Below are positions 24,060-34,087 of a DNA stretch of 64,000 nt, in pieces (position 1 is the stretch's first letter; each line of letters starts with the position of its first letter). Under the pieces are notes generated by a model. It had not been told where the DNA came from. It saw nothing but the letters and a program-made list of their open reading frames with translations, and made no database searches. Location of the stretch: the NCBI GenBank assembly GCA_900473745.1, contig UCMW01000007.1, positions 1-64,000 of the forward strand, written 5' to 3'. Source of the stretch: Hyphomicrobiales bacterium. GTDB lineage: Bacteria; Pseudomonadota; Alphaproteobacteria; Rhizobiales; Rhizobiaceae. The position numbers were made by a program, and so were the translations under genes.

Positions 24060-26318
24060 TCAGAACTTTTGCGTGAGCGAGATTTTGAAGGTCCGTCCGG
24101 GTTCGGAGTAATACTCGATCGGCTGGTTGGTGTTGGTGTTCGCCGGCACGGTGGTCGCGTTGAAGTCCTTCATCTCCACCGCGTCGTAATAGGTCTTGTT
24201 GAACACATTGTAGATGCCGGCCTGGATGCGTAGGCCTTTGAATTGCTCTGGCTCCCACCAGGCAGCGAGGTCAACGATCCCGTAACCGGGTGCGTCGAAG
24301 GTGGAGGCTAGACCATCATCACGCATGCCGGATGCAGCGATCAGGCTCAGGTCCGCGCCCCAATTGACCTGCTCGTATCCGATACCGACCACGCCCTTGA
24401 ACGGCAGCACGGAACGGAGATATTCGCCGGTGTCCTTGTCCTCGCCATAGGCGTAGGCGCCGCCGCCATGCACGAAGAAGCCATTGGCGAAGTCCTTGCG
24501 CAGGCTGAACTCGAAGCCTGAGATATGCACCCGGTCAAGGTTCTCGTACTGTGTCAGGGAGCCATAGACCGGATCAGTGGTACTCGTCTGATCGATGAAG
24601 TTCTTGTAGCGGCTGTGATAGGCGGTTACCCGGCCGCTGATATCGTCGAACTCGAAATTGGCGCCGACTTCGAACGAGTTCGAGGTTTCCGCATCGAGAT
24701 CCGGATTGCCGCGCACTGCGTAGCCGGTGTTGACGAAGTCGAGGTAAAGCTCGTTCACGGTCGGGGCACGATAAGCCATCGACCACTGGGCGAAGAGCTG
24801 CACATCCGGCGTCAGCTGATACTCCGCGAGCAGCTTCGGACTGAAGCGATTGCCATCGCTCGCCTCCGGCAATCCGCCGACCGTGTAGGCATTGCTCTGC
24901 CGGAAGCCATCGGTCAGGACCGGCTTATAGTCGTACCAGTCGAAGCGGATGCCCGGCGTGATCGACAGCGCACTGTTCTCCATGGAGATCTTGTCGTCGA
25001 TGTAGATGCCAAAGCGCTTTCCATCGACATCCGGCATGTCGGATTGATTGGACTTGAGGTTTGAGCAACCACCGACCACGAAGCCCAACGTGCAGGCGTC
25101 GATGCCCGTCACGTATTGGCTGGTATCCGAGATCGAACCATCAACCCCGATGGTCACTTCATGGTCGAACGTCCCTGTCGAGAACTCGCTGACCACGTTG
25201 CCGGTCACGCCGTAGGAGCCTTCCGACAGCTCGTTGTCACGCAACCACGGGCCGGCGAACGTCCCGACGCGACGACCGGTCGCCCCCGCATTCTTGACGG
25301 TCTTCTGCCAGTAGAGTGACAGGCGTGCTGACTGGATGACCTCGTTCTCGGCGGGATTGAGGAAGGAATAATCAAGCGACACACGATCGCGTGCGGTGTC
25401 GTCAAACCCGTCATACTCTCCGACGGCCCAGATGCGGCTCGAGCCGGAGGTTGCCCCCTGCAGGGTCTTCAGATCGGTATCCGTATTCCGGCGAAACCGT
25501 TCGGCGGTCATGCCAAGCGTGTGGCCACCCTCGAGCTGCTGCCGCAACTTGAACAGCAGGCCGTACTGATCAAAGTCCGCGGGATTGGCCTCGGTTCGGG
25601 TCGGACCGATTGCGTCGACATCGCCCTGATTGGACGTCTCCTGGCCCTTCTTGTAAGTGCCCTGGAAGAGGATAGAAGTGTTTTCGACCTGCTTGGCCAC
25701 GGCAGCAGAACCACTTACGCTCTTGTCTTCGCTGTCATAGGTGGTCTTGGCTATGCCACCCCAATCCTTGCCTTCGCCGATCAGATCTTCCGGCTCCAGG
25801 GTGCGCAGGGCGATACCGCCGGCCAGTGCGCCGGACCCCAGTCGGGACGAGTCCGCGCCGCGCAGGACATCCAGCGTCGAGATGGCACTGAAGTCGAAGC
25901 TGTCGCTGCCACCATTGGCATTGGTTGTGCTCGATGGCCCACCGCGACGGGCGAAATTGTCCAGATAGGGAAGCGGAATCCCGTCGATCGTCGTGACCAC
26001 ACGCGGCCCGCCGAGGCCACGGATCGTCACGCCACCGAGCGACTTGCTGAAATCGACGCCCGGCTCGAGAACACGCCCGAGATCCTGGAAACTGTCGACC
26101 TCCTTTTTGCGCAGGCCCTCCGCAGTCGTCTCCGTCGCGAGCGGCGTATCCGCCACAGATCCGGCCGGAACGCGTTTGCCCTTCACCACGATCGTCTGCA
26201 GCTGCGTCTCGTCCTGGCTTGCCGTGGCGGCGTCCTGGGCGTGCGCGGGAAGAATGGCGGAGACTGCTACGAGAGCGGTGCAGGTGAGCAGAAGGAGTCT
26301 GGCGGACCGGGAGCCCAT
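24060..26318 (-). CDS. TonB-dependent hemoglobin/heme-type receptor
   Basis: A 752-residue outer-membrane receptor. It has a signal peptide ending AHAQ, then a TonB-box-like ETQLQTIVVKGKR, a plug domain (LGGVTIRGLGGPRVVTTIDG; DVLRGADSSRLGSGALAGGI) and a 22-strand barrel. The barrel contains the heme-receptor FRAP-like motif YRAPTVNELYLD and ends in the C-terminal aromatic KF. The pattern fits the hemoglobin/transferrin/lactoferrin receptor family, in rhizobia usually heme uptake. No hmu transport genes are adjacent. A TGA-N9-TCA iron box and a direct repeat lie 120-170 bp upstream, so iron repression (RirA-type) is likely. Confidence 0.88.
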   Translation of the reverse strand: MGSRSARLLLLTCTALVAVSAILPAHAQDAATASQDETQLQTIVVKGKRVPAGSVADTPLATETTAEGLRKKEVDSFQDLGRVLEPGVDFSKSLGGVTIRGLGGPRVVTTIDGIPLPYLDNFARRGGPSSTTNANGGSDSFDFSAISTLDVLRGADSSRLGSGALAGGIALRTLEPEDLIGEGKDWGGIAKTTYDSEDKSVSGSAAVAKQVENTSILFQGTYKKGQETSNQGDVDAIGPTRTEANPADFDQYGLLFKLRQQLEGGHTLGMTAERFRRNTDTDLKTLQGATSGSSRIWAVGEYDGFDDTARDRVSLDYSFLNPAENEVIQSARLSLYWQKTVKNAGATGRRVGTFAGPWLRDNELSEGSYGVTGNVVSEFSTGTFDHEVTIGVDGSISDTSQYVTGIDACTLGFVVGGCSNLKSNQSDMPDVDGKRFGIYIDDKISMENSALSITPGIRFDWYDYKPVLTDGFRQSNAYTVGGLPEASDGNRFSPKLLAEYQLTPDVQLFAQWSMAYRAPTVNELYLDFVNTGYAVRGNPDLDAETSNSFEVGANFEFDDISGRVTAYHSRYKNFIDQTSTTDPVYGSLTQYENLDRVHISGFEFSLRKDFANGFFVHGGGAYAYGEDKDTGEYLRSVLPFKGVVGIGYEQVNWGADLSLIAASGMRDDGLASTFDAPGYGIVDLAAWWEPEQFKGLRIQAGIYNVFNKTYYDAVEMKDFNATTVPANTNTNQPIEYYSEPGRTFKISLTQKF

Positions 26319-26439
26319 GCGGATGTCCTTTCAAAAGGCCAGAAGAGATCGATCCCGCACCCTGAAAGCGGGTGCAGGCTGGCCGAACGTGATTGCGTCA
26401 AAACCGGGGCGGCGCTGAATTTTCGCCGCAATCACGCCC

Positions 26440-26481
26440 TATAAAACATGATTACTTGAGTCAACATATAAAACATGATTA
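26440..26481. repeat. 15-bp perfect direct repeat in the receptor promoter region
   Basis: TATAAAACATGATTA occurs at 26440-26454 and again at 26467-26481, offset by 27 bp. An overlapping dyad CATGAT-N5-ATCATG lies at 26474-26490. Two identical AT-rich sites suggest a regulator binding twice. Confidence 0.6.
26449..26463. promoter_or_regulatory. Candidate IRO box (RirA-type iron operator)
   Basis: TGA-TTACTTGAG-TCA matches the TGA-N9-TCA consensus of rhizobial iron-responsive operators. It lies about 130 bp before the TonB-dependent receptor gene. Confidence 0.55.
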
Positions 26482-26550
26482 TTTATCATGATTTGTGATC
26501 GTCATCACCGTGACGAAAATATCACGGTTTCGCGATCAAGCTTGTGGCCG

Positions 26551-28224
26551 TTAAAACAGGCCCTCGATCGCGCCCGAACGGTCGAGCCTGATCTTCTCCG
26601 AGGACGGCAGACGCGGAAGCCCCGGCATGGTCATGATCTCGCCAGTGATCGCGACGACGAAGCCTGCGCCGGCGGAAAGCCGGACCTCGCGCACATGCAC
26701 TTCGTGCCCCTCGGGCGCGCCGCGTTGCGTCGGATCGGTGGAGAAGGAGTACTGCGTCTTCGCCATGCAGACCGGGAGGTGGCCATAGCCCTGCCGCTCC
26801 CAGTCGACCAACTGATCGCGCACCGCTTTTTCGGCCGTCACCTCGCCTGCCCGGTAGATCTCGGTCGCGATCCGCTCGATTTTGGAGAAAAGCGGCATGG
26901 CATCCGGATAGAGCGGATGGAAATTCGATGGGCTGTCGGCGATGCGCACGACGGCTTCGGCGAGAGCCGTGATGCCTGCAGAACCGTCCGCCCAGTGCCG
27001 ACACAGAACGGCCTCTGCCCCGAACCCTTTTGCCACCGCCTTGACGGCGGCGATTTCGGCTTCGGTATCACTGGTGAAGTGGTTCACCGCGACGATCGCA
27101 GGCACTCCGAACTTGGCGAGGTTTTCCAGATGCCGCGCGAGATTGACCGCACCGCGCTCGACGGCCGCGACGTCTTCGCGGCCGAGATCCTCCTTGGCTA
27201 CGCCGCCATTCATCTTGAGCGCCCGGACGGTCGCGACGATGACCACGGCAGACGGTGTGAGCCCGGCCTTGCGGCATTTGATGTCGAAGAATTTCTCCGC
27301 TCCGAGATCGGCCCCGAAGCCGGCTTCGGTCACGACATAATCGCCGAGCTTCAGCGCCGTCTTCGTTGCCACGACCGAATTGCAGCCATGCGCGATATTG
27401 GCGAAAGGCCCGCCATGCACCAGCGCCGGATTGTTTTCCAGCGTCTGCACAAGGTTCGGCTGCATCGCTTCTTTCAGCAGCACCGCCATGGCGCCATCGG
27501 CTTTCAGGTCGCGGGCGAAGACCGGCGTCTTGTCGCGGCGATAACCGATGATGATGCCGCCCAGCCGCCGCTCCAGGTCTTCGAGATCGGTCGCGAGGCA
27601 AAGGATCGCCATGACCTCAGAGGCGACCGTGATGTCGAAGCCGGCCTCGCGTGGATAGCCGTTCGAGGCACCGCCGAGCGAGGTGACGACCTGACGCAGT
27701 GCCCGGTCGTTCATGTCGAGCACACGCCGCCAGGTGATGCGGCGCGTATCGATATTGAGTTCGTTGCCCCAGTAGATATGGTTGTCGATCAGCGCGGACA
27801 GAAGATTGTGGGCGGATGTGATGGCGTGGAAGTCGCCGGTGAAATGGAGATTGATGTCCTCCATCGGCACGACCTGAGCATAGCCACCGCCCGCTGCCCC
27901 GCCCTTCACGCCGAAACACGGCCCGAGCGACGGCTCGCGGATGCAGATGACGGCCTTTTTGCCGATCCGGTTCAGCCCGTCACCGAGGCCGACCGTAGTC
28001 GTGGTTTTGCCCTCGCCAGCCGGGGTCGGGTTGATCGCAGTCACCAGAATCAGCTTGCCATCCGGCCGGTCGGCAAGTCCCTTGATGAAGGAAGCCGAAA
28101 TCTTCGCCTTGTCGTGGCCGTAGGGGATGAGGCTTTCGGAGGGAATGCCGAGCTTGCAGCCGATCTCCTGAATCGGCCGCTTCTTGGCCGCACGCGCGAT
28201 GTCGATGTCGGATGGCACTGTCAT
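26551..28224 (-). CDS. fhs: Formate--tetrahydrofolate ligase
   Basis: A 557-residue enzyme that makes 10-formyl-THF from formate, THF and ATP in the cytoplasm. The family's P-loop-like motif is [18 protein letters not shown], followed by [36 protein letters not shown] and the C-terminal [12 protein letters not shown]. Full length for the family. AGGGGA lies 5 nt before the ATG at 28224. It is a monocistronic gene in a folate/one-carbon context shared with the GcvT-domain oxidoreductase at 2633. I saw no recognisable THF riboswitch upstream. Confidence 0.96.
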   Translation of the reverse strand: MTVPSDIDIARAAKKRPIQEIGCKLGIPSESLIPYGHDKAKISASFIKGLADRPDGKLILVTAINPTPAGEGKTTTTVGLGDGLNRIGKKAVICIREPSLGPCFGVKGGAAGGGYAQVVPMEDINLHFTGDFHAITSAHNLLSALIDNHIYWGNELNIDTRRITWRRVLDMNDRALRQVVTSLGGASNGYPREAGFDITVASEVMAILCLATDLEDLERRLGGIIIGYRRDKTPVFARDLKADGAMAVLLKEAMQPNLVQTLENNPALVHGGPFANIAHGCNSVVATKTALKLGDYVVTEAGFGADLGAEKFFDIKCRKAGLTPSAVVIVATVRALKMNGGVAKEDLGREDVAAVERGAVNLARHLENLAKFGVPAIVAVNHFTSDTEAEIAAVKAVAKGFGAEAVLCRHWADGSAGITALAEAVVRIADSPSNFHPLYPDAMPLFSKIERIATEIYRAGEVTAEKAVRDQLVDWERQGYGHLPVCMAKTQYSFSTDPTQRGAPEGHEVHVREVRLSAGAGFVVAITGEIMTMPGLPRLPSSEKIRLDRSGAIEGLF

Positions 28225-28408
28225 GATGTCCCCTGCCCATTTTGTTTGCGGAGAAGATCCAATGGCTGAGCCCGACTGGCAAGCAGGCCAATCACATTAT
28301 TTTTGACCGTGCCCGGCGCGGTATTTGTCGCACCCCTGATCAATCCCTCTTGTTCCCCCACGGGGCCATGGTCTATTTGCGCTGCAACAATCCTGCCGAG
28401 AGGGCCCG

Positions 28409-28933
28409 TTGATGAAATCGCTGGAACTGCTGATCGAGAAAATCATCCTGTCGAGCCGCTGGATCCTGGTCGTCTTCTATCTCGGCCTGGTGGCGGCGCT
28501 CGCCGTCTATGCATTGTCCTTCGGCTACAAATTCCTCAAGATCGCCCAGAATGTCTTCGTCTACGAGGACTTCGAGATGATCCTCGCCATGCTCGCCCTC
28601 ATCGATGCGGCCCTCGTCGCCAGCCTCATCGTCATGGTGATGATCTCCGGCTACGAGAACTTCGTCAGCCGCTTCGATGAGGCAGACGACCAGGTTTCCT
28701 TCCTCGGCAAGCTCGATTCCGGCAGCCTGAAGATCAAGGTCGCCTCTTCCATCGTCGCGATCTCCTCGATCCACCTTTTGCAGGTGTTCCTGAATGCCAA
28801 CCAGTACACCGACGGCAAGCTGATGTGGCTGACCATCATCCACCTCGCCTTCGTCGTTTCGGCGGTGATGCTGGGTTATCTGGAGGTGATGATGAACGGC
28901 AAGAAGAAGGCCAGCGACGCCGACAAGATCTGA
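28409..28933 (+). CDS. UPF0114 / TIGR00645 family membrane protein (YqhA-like)
   Basis: A 174-residue inner-membrane protein with three to four transmembrane helices: WILVVFYLGLVAALAVYALS, a second around MILAMLALIDAALVASLIVMV, and a C-terminal pair. The conserved GYENFVSR and the amphipathic segment ASSIVAISSIHLLQVF identify the YqhA/UPF0114 family. Function is unknown; distant relation to channels has been suggested. GAGAGGG precedes the ATG. Divergent from fhs, with 184 bp between them. Confidence 0.9.
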   Translation: MMKSLELLIEKIILSSRWILVVFYLGLVAALAVYALSFGYKFLKIAQNVFVYEDFEMILAMLALIDAALVASLIVMVMISGYENFVSRFDEADDQVSFLGKLDSGSLKIKVASSIVAISSIHLLQVFLNANQYTDGKLMWLTIIHLAFVVSAVMLGYLEVMMNGKKKASDADKI

Positions 28934-28967
28934 GATCGCGGCCGCTGCGGCCGTCTCGAAAGCTGCA

Positions 28968-28993
28968 TTCCGGGAGAGACCACTCTCCCGGAA
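28968..28993. terminator. Hairpin between convergent genes
   Basis: TTCCGGGAGAG pairs with CTCTCCCGGAA over a 4-nt loop between the UPF0114 gene and the SDR gene. There is no T-run, so it may only act as a weak or factor-assisted terminator. Confidence 0.45.
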
Positions 28994-29013
28994 CCCTGTC
29001 GGCGCACCTCGCG

Positions 29014-29769
29014 TCAGATGCCCTGCCCGCCCGAGACCTCGATCCTCTGAGCATTGACCCAGCGATTGCTTTCCGAGAGCAGGCTCGCGATCATCGGGCC
29101 GATGTCATCCGGAAGGCCGACCCGGCCGAGCGCCGTCAGATTGGCAAAATACGAATTGAAATCCGGCGTGTCGCGAACGGCGCCGCCGAAGAAGTCGGTT
29201 TCGATTGCGCCGGGCGCCACGGCATTGACCGCGATCCCGCGCGCGCCGAGTTCCTTGGCCATGTAGACCGTGAGGACCTCGACCGCGCCCTTGACCGCGG
29301 CATAGGCCGACCAGCCGGGTGCCGAGACGCGGGTCAGGCCCGACGAGAGGTTGACGATGCGCCCACCTTCCGCAATCAGCGGCAAGAGCGCCTGCGTGAG
29401 GAAGAAAACGCCCTTGAAATGCACGTTCACCAGCGCATCGAACTGCGCTTCGGTGGTCTCGGCAAAGGCGGCGACATCACCATGGCCGGCATTGTTGACA
29501 AGGTGATCGAAGCTGACGCGCTGCCACGTATTGCGAAGCGCTTGTTTCACTTCCGCTGCAAAGCCCGCAAAGCTTCCGACATCCCCGGCGTCGAGCCTCA
29601 GGGCAACCGCCTTGCGGCCGAGCGCTTCGATCTCGGCGACCAGTTCCTGTGCTGCATCGGCGCGGCTCTGGTAAGTGATGATGACATCGCCTCCAGTGCG
29701 GGCGATGTTGAGGGCCGTGTTGCGGCCGAGTCCACGGCTGCCGCCGGTAACGAGTGCGATCTTTGTCAT
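29014..29769 (-). CDS. SDR family oxidoreductase
   Basis: A 251-residue classical short-chain dehydrogenase. It has cofactor motif TGGSRGLG (residues 8-15), the NNAGHG motif, and a Ser-Tyr-Lys triad in NLSSGLTRVSAPGWSAYAAVK. The C-terminal substrate loop and VSGGQGI end are typical. An Arg in the TYQSR segment suggests NADP(H) preference. The ATG at 29769 follows AGGAG. It is divergent from an AraC-type regulator 134 bp away, a pairing very common in Proteobacteria where the regulator controls the dehydrogenase. Substrate unknown. Confidence 0.9.
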   Translation of the reverse strand: MTKIALVTGGSRGLGRNTALNIARTGGDVIITYQSRADAAQELVAEIEALGRKAVALRLDAGDVGSFAGFAAEVKQALRNTWQRVSFDHLVNNAGHGDVAAFAETTEAQFDALVNVHFKGVFFLTQALLPLIAEGGRIVNLSSGLTRVSAPGWSAYAAVKGAVEVLTVYMAKELGARGIAVNAVAPGAIETDFFGGAVRDTPDFNSYFANLTALGRVGLPDDIGPMIASLLSESNRWVNAQRIEVSGGQGI

Positions 29770-29903
29770 GGGAAAACTCCTGTTGTCTGCGGCAGGAGTC
29801 ATAGCCCCGCGGCACGATGGCCGTCGTTGCCGAAACCGGGGCAATGCTTGCCTATTCCTCCAGACCGGTTCCGCAGCCGCAGCACTTCGGCTAACGTGCC
29901 GCC

Positions 29904-30815
29904 ATGACCGACACGAACCTTAGAAGCTCTCTCCTGGAAGTCGCGCTCAGCCACGCCCAGAAAGATGCTCCGTCTTCAAATCAGATCGGCACCGGCATTC
30001 CAGGACTATCCATCGTCTGCGGGACCGCACCAGGCGACCTCGACTGCGCCGTCTCGCGGCCGCTTGCTTGCCTCGTCCTGCAGGGCGGCAAGCAGGTGAC
30101 GATGGGAACGCGGACATTCGTCTTCGGCGCCGGCGATACGCTGCTGATCACCGCCGATGTGCCGACGGTAAGCCAGATCATCGGGGCGAGCGAAACGGAA
30201 CCCTATGTCTCGGTGGTGCTTGAGCTGGAGCCGGCCGTGATTGCCGAACTCTCTTTGCAGATGCACCAGCAGACACCTGTCTCCGCCCCGCCCGTCCGCG
30301 TCGATCCAACCGAAACCGACGTCGCAGATGCAGCGCTGCGACTGATGCAGCTCCTTGACCGGCCGGCCTCGCGACCGGTCCTCCAGGCGCAACGCATAAG
30401 GGAGTTTCACTACTGGCTTCTGGCCGGCAAGCACGGCCCTGAAATCCGTCGTCTCGGCTGGCCCGACGGTCACAGCCAAAGGGTTGCGCGCACGGTCGCG
30501 GTCCTCAGGGCAGACTATGCGAAACCCTTGCGCGTGGAGCAACTGGCCGCCGTCGCCGGAATGAGCCCCTCATCCTTCCACCAGCATTTCCGCGCGGTGA
30601 CCTCGCTGTCCCCGCTGCAGTTTCAAAAGCAGATGCGCCTGATCGAGGCACGCCGACTGATGATATCGGAAGGACTGACCGCCAGCAGCGCCGCCTTTGC
30701 TGTCGGCTACGAGAGCGCCTCGCACTTCAATCGCGAATACGGACGCCTGTTCGGCGTGCCACCGGCCCGCGATGCCGAAATGGTGCGGCAACGGGCCGAT
30801 GACGCCATGGTTTGA
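29904..30815 (+). CDS. AraC family transcriptional regulator (AraC_N type)
   Basis: A 303-residue activator. The N-terminal cupin-like AraC_N domain is recognisable from CLVLQGGKQVTMGTRTF and VPTVSQIIGASETEPYVSVVLEL. The C-terminal double helix-turn-helix includes LRVEQLAAVAGMSPSSFHQHFRAVTSLSPLQ and AFAVGYESASHFNREYGRLFG. Regulators of this subgroup usually sit next to an oxidoreductase, as here with the divergent SDR gene at 29014. Inducer unknown. Confidence 0.9.
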   Translation: MTDTNLRSSLLEVALSHAQKDAPSSNQIGTGIPGLSIVCGTAPGDLDCAVSRPLACLVLQGGKQVTMGTRTFVFGAGDTLLITADVPTVSQIIGASETEPYVSVVLELEPAVIAELSLQMHQQTPVSAPPVRVDPTETDVADAALRLMQLLDRPASRPVLQAQRIREFHYWLLAGKHGPEIRRLGWPDGHSQRVARTVAVLRADYAKPLRVEQLAAVAGMSPSSFHQHFRAVTSLSPLQFQKQMRLIEARRLMISEGLTASSAAFAVGYESASHFNREYGRLFGVPPARDAEMVRQRADDAMV

Positions 30816-30821
30816 GGCGAG

Positions 30822-30849
30822 AAAAGCCGCCGGCGACTTGCGCCGACGG
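30822..30849 (-). terminator. Rho-independent terminator of putA
   Basis: On the minus strand CCGTCGGCG pairs with CGCCGGCGG (one T-G pair) and is followed by CTTTTC. It lies 12 nt past the putA stop codon. Confidence 0.75.
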
Positions 30850-30860
30850 TTGTACCGGGC

Positions 30861-33800
30861 TCACCCCTCGCCGATCGCGATCAGGCTCGCATTGCCGCCG
30901 GCAGCGGCTGTATTGACCGAGATCACCTGCTCGACCGCAAAGCGGCTCAAGTAAGCCGGGCCACCTGCCTTGAAGCCGGTGCCCGACATGCCGGAACCGC
31001 CGAAAGGCTGGGTGCCGACGACGGCGCCGATCATGTTGCGGTTCACATAGATATTGCCGGTGTCGAGCGCTTCGGTGACCTTGCGGATCGTCGCTTCGAT
31101 GCGGCTGTGAACGCCGAGCGTCAGGCCATAGCCGGTGGCATCGATCGAGGCGATGACCTGATCCAGCGCCTTCGCCTTCCAGCGCACGACATGCAGCACC
31201 GGACCGAAGATTTCCTTCGTCAGCGCCTCGGGACGATCAAGCTCGACGATATGCGGGGCGAAGAAGTTTCCGGTCGCCGGCACCGTTCCGGCATAACGCA
31301 CCTTCTGGCTCCGCTTCATCTCGCCGATATGCGCCTCCAGCATCGCCTTCTGTTTTTCGTCGATGACGGGGCCGATGTCGGTGGTGATTTCGAGCGGGTT
31401 GCCGAGATTGAGCTCGCGGGCCGCTCCTTCGATCATCTCCAGCATGCCGTCTGCAATGTCCTCCTGCAGATAGAGGATCCTGAGCGCCGAGCAGCGCTGG
31501 CCGGCCGAGCGGAAGGCGGAAAGAACGACGTCGTCCGCCACCTGTTCGGCAAGCGCCGTCGCATCGACGATCATGGCATTGAGGCCACCGGTTTCGGCGA
31601 TCAGCGGCACAATCGGGCCGTCCTTGGCAGCGAGCGTCCGGTTGATCGCCTGAGCTGTGGCAGTCGAGCCGGTAAAGGCAATACCGGCAAGCTTCGGATG
31701 GGCAGCGATCGCGGCACCGACGTCGCCGGCTCCGGGCAGCAGCATCAGCACGTCCTCGGGCACGCCGGCTTTATGGAACATCCTGACCGCTTCGAACGCG
31801 ATCAGCGGCGTCTGCGGAGCGGGCTTGGCAACCACGGCATTGCCGGCGACGAGCGCTGCAGAGACCTGGCCGAGGAAGATCGCCAGCGGGAAGTTCCAGG
31901 GTGAGATGCAGGCGAAGACGCCGCGGCCGCGCCAGGAGAGACGGTTGAGCTCGCCGGTCGGGCCGGGCATGACCTCGGCCTCGCCGAACTGCCGGCGCGC
32001 CTCGGATGCGTAATAGCGGCAGAAATCGACCGCTTCGCGGATTTCGGCAACACCGTCATCCAACGTCTTGCCGGCTTCGAGGGCCAGCAGCGACAAGAGC
32101 CGGTCGCGATCGGCTTCCATCAGGTCGGCCATCTTGTCGAGGGTCGCGGCGCGCTCCTCGACGGGCAGCCGCGACCAGCGGGCAAACCCCTGGCGGCCGG
32201 CCGCGAAGGCGCGGTCGACATCGGCGGGCGTGGCATTGCGCACCGTGCCGACCTTGCGGCTGCGATCCGCCGGCGAAAGCACCGGCTCGTCGCTCGTCGC
32301 ACCTGTCCCACCGGGCACCAGCGGACGGGCCGCGACTTCCGGCAGCGGAACGGCGATGCGGGCCATCAGCCGTTCAAGATTGTCTCGATGGCCGAATTCG
32401 AAGCCGGCGCTGTTCTTCCGCTCGCCGTAGATGCCGAGCGGCATGGGGATCTGGCTGTGACGGGCGCTCTGGCCATTGCCGATGCCGAGCTTCTCCGTCG
32501 GGCGCTCGAGCAGCGCCTTGACCGGAATGTTCTTGTCCCCGGCGACGGCAACGAAGGAGGAGTTCGCACCGTTTTCCAGCAAGCGCCGGACGAGATAAGC
32601 GAGCAGGTCGCGGTAACCGCCAACGGGCGCATAGATGCGGCAGGCGATGCGGTCGTTTCCGGAGAGCAGGCTGTCATAGAGCGCTTCGCCCATGCCATGC
32701 AGGCGCTGGAATTCGAAGCCCGAGCGATCGGTGCCGGCAAGTTCGATGATCGTCGAGACCGTGAGCGCGTTATGGGTGGCAAATTGCGGGAAGATGCGGG
32801 CGCGCTTCTCCATCATCTTGGCCGCACAATGCAGATAGGCGAGATCGGTCGCCGGCTTGCGGGTCCAGACCGGGTAATCGTCGAGGCCGCGCTCCTGGGC
32901 GCGCTTCACTTCCGTATCCCAATAGGCGCCCTTGACGAGACGCACCATCATCCGGCGGCCATATTGCTGGCAGAGGCCATCGATATAGTCGATCACCTGG
33001 GGCGATCGCTTCTGATAGGCCTGGATGGCGAGACCGAAACCGTCCCAGCCCGCCAGCGACGGATCGGCGAAGACGGCCGCGATAACGTCGAGCGAGAGTT
33101 CCAGGCGGTCGGCCTCTTCGGCATCCACGGTGAAGTTCAGCTGATGCGCCTTGGCCATCTGCGCGAGCTTCAGGAGGTCGGGCACGAGTTCGCGCATGAC
33201 GCGGTCACGATGGGTCGCAAGATAACGGGGATGCAGTGCCGAGAGCTTGACGGAGATGCCCATGCGGTTCGGCAGGGTCTGGCTCTTGCCATGTTTTGCC
33301 ATATGCGCGCCGATCGCGTCGATCGCGCTGGCATAGGACTGGAAATAGCGCTTGGCATCTTCTGCCGTGCGAGCGCCCTCGCCCAGCATGTCGAAGGAAT
33401 GGCGATAGCCGCGCTCTTCGCTCTTGGCTGCGCGCGACAGGGCGTCCTTGATGGTTTCGCCGAGCACGAAGTGGTGGCCAAGGAAACGCATGGCCTGCTT
33501 GGTGGCGGAACGGACGGTGGGCAGGCCGAGGCGTTTCACGAGGCCGCGCATGACACCTTCCGGCGTCTCGCCCGGGCGGATGACGCGGGCCGAGAGACCA
33601 AGCGCCCAGGCAGAGGCCGAGACAAACCAGCTGTCGCCATGCGCCTCGTGTTCGCTCCAGCCACCCTCTTTGAGTTTGTCCTCGATGAGGCGATCCTGGG
33701 TCAGCGCATCCGGCACACGCAAGAGCGCTTCGGCCAGCACCATCAGCGCCAGACCTTCGCGGGTCGACAGACCATATTCGCGCAGGAAATCTTCCACGCC

Positions 33801-33980
33801 GCCGACCGAGCCGGAATTGTCTCTGATGGCATTGATATAGGTCGTGGCGCGGCGGTCGATCGCGCCGTTCTGGCTTTCGGAGAGCGAAAGCCGCGCGGCG
33901 AAGTTGCGGATGAGCTGGTCGTCGTCGCCGGCGTAAGGGGCTTCGAAACGCGGGAAATCGGTCGTGGCTGTCTTGATCAT
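30861..33980 (-). CDS. putA: Bifunctional proline dehydrogenase / glutamate-semialdehyde dehydrogenase PutA
   Basis: A 1039-residue enzyme oxidising proline to glutamate. The FAD-binding PRODH barrel covers about residues 120-470, with MMVRLVKGAYWDTEVK and the DLAYLHCAAKM region. The P5C dehydrogenase follows (about 540-1020), with the NAD-binding SPWNFPLAIFLGQ and catalytic Cys in SAGQRCSALRILY. The N-terminal ribbon-helix-helix of enteric PutA is absent, so it cannot repress itself; the divergent Lrp-type gene takes that role. The ATG at 33980 has GGAGG with 5-nt spacing; the GTG two codons earlier overlaps that site. Confidence 0.96.
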   Translation of the reverse strand: MIKTATTDFPRFEAPYAGDDDQLIRNFAARLSLSESQNGAIDRRATTYINAIRDNSGSVGGVEDFLREYGLSTREGLALMVLAEALLRVPDALTQDRLIEDKLKEGGWSEHEAHGDSWFVSASAWALGLSARVIRPGETPEGVMRGLVKRLGLPTVRSATKQAMRFLGHHFVLGETIKDALSRAAKSEERGYRHSFDMLGEGARTAEDAKRYFQSYASAIDAIGAHMAKHGKSQTLPNRMGISVKLSALHPRYLATHRDRVMRELVPDLLKLAQMAKAHQLNFTVDAEEADRLELSLDVIAAVFADPSLAGWDGFGLAIQAYQKRSPQVIDYIDGLCQQYGRRMMVRLVKGAYWDTEVKRAQERGLDDYPVWTRKPATDLAYLHCAAKMMEKRARIFPQFATHNALTVSTIIELAGTDRSGFEFQRLHGMGEALYDSLLSGNDRIACRIYAPVGGYRDLLAYLVRRLLENGANSSFVAVAGDKNIPVKALLERPTEKLGIGNGQSARHSQIPMPLGIYGERKNSAGFEFGHRDNLERLMARIAVPLPEVAARPLVPGGTGATSDEPVLSPADRSRKVGTVRNATPADVDRAFAAGRQGFARWSRLPVEERAATLDKMADLMEADRDRLLSLLALEAGKTLDDGVAEIREAVDFCRYYASEARRQFGEAEVMPGPTGELNRLSWRGRGVFACISPWNFPLAIFLGQVSAALVAGNAVVAKPAPQTPLIAFEAVRMFHKAGVPEDVLMLLPGAGDVGAAIAAHPKLAGIAFTGSTATAQAINRTLAAKDGPIVPLIAETGGLNAMIVDATALAEQVADDVVLSAFRSAGQRCSALRILYLQEDIADGMLEMIEGAARELNLGNPLEITTDIGPVIDEKQKAMLEAHIGEMKRSQKVRYAGTVPATGNFFAPHIVELDRPEALTKEIFGPVLHVVRWKAKALDQVIASIDATGYGLTLGVHSRIEATIRKVTEALDTGNIYVNRNMIGAVVGTQPFGGSGMSGTGFKAGGPAYLSRFAVEQVISVNTAAAGGNASLIAIGEG

Positions 33981-34087
33981 TATCACCTCCGTGGTATCCG
34001 CAACATATCGTCGGTTTTGACGTGTTTCCCACTATTTTTAGCCAACACTTCTGGCATAATCACTGCCAGATTGGAGATCCGCAGCGA

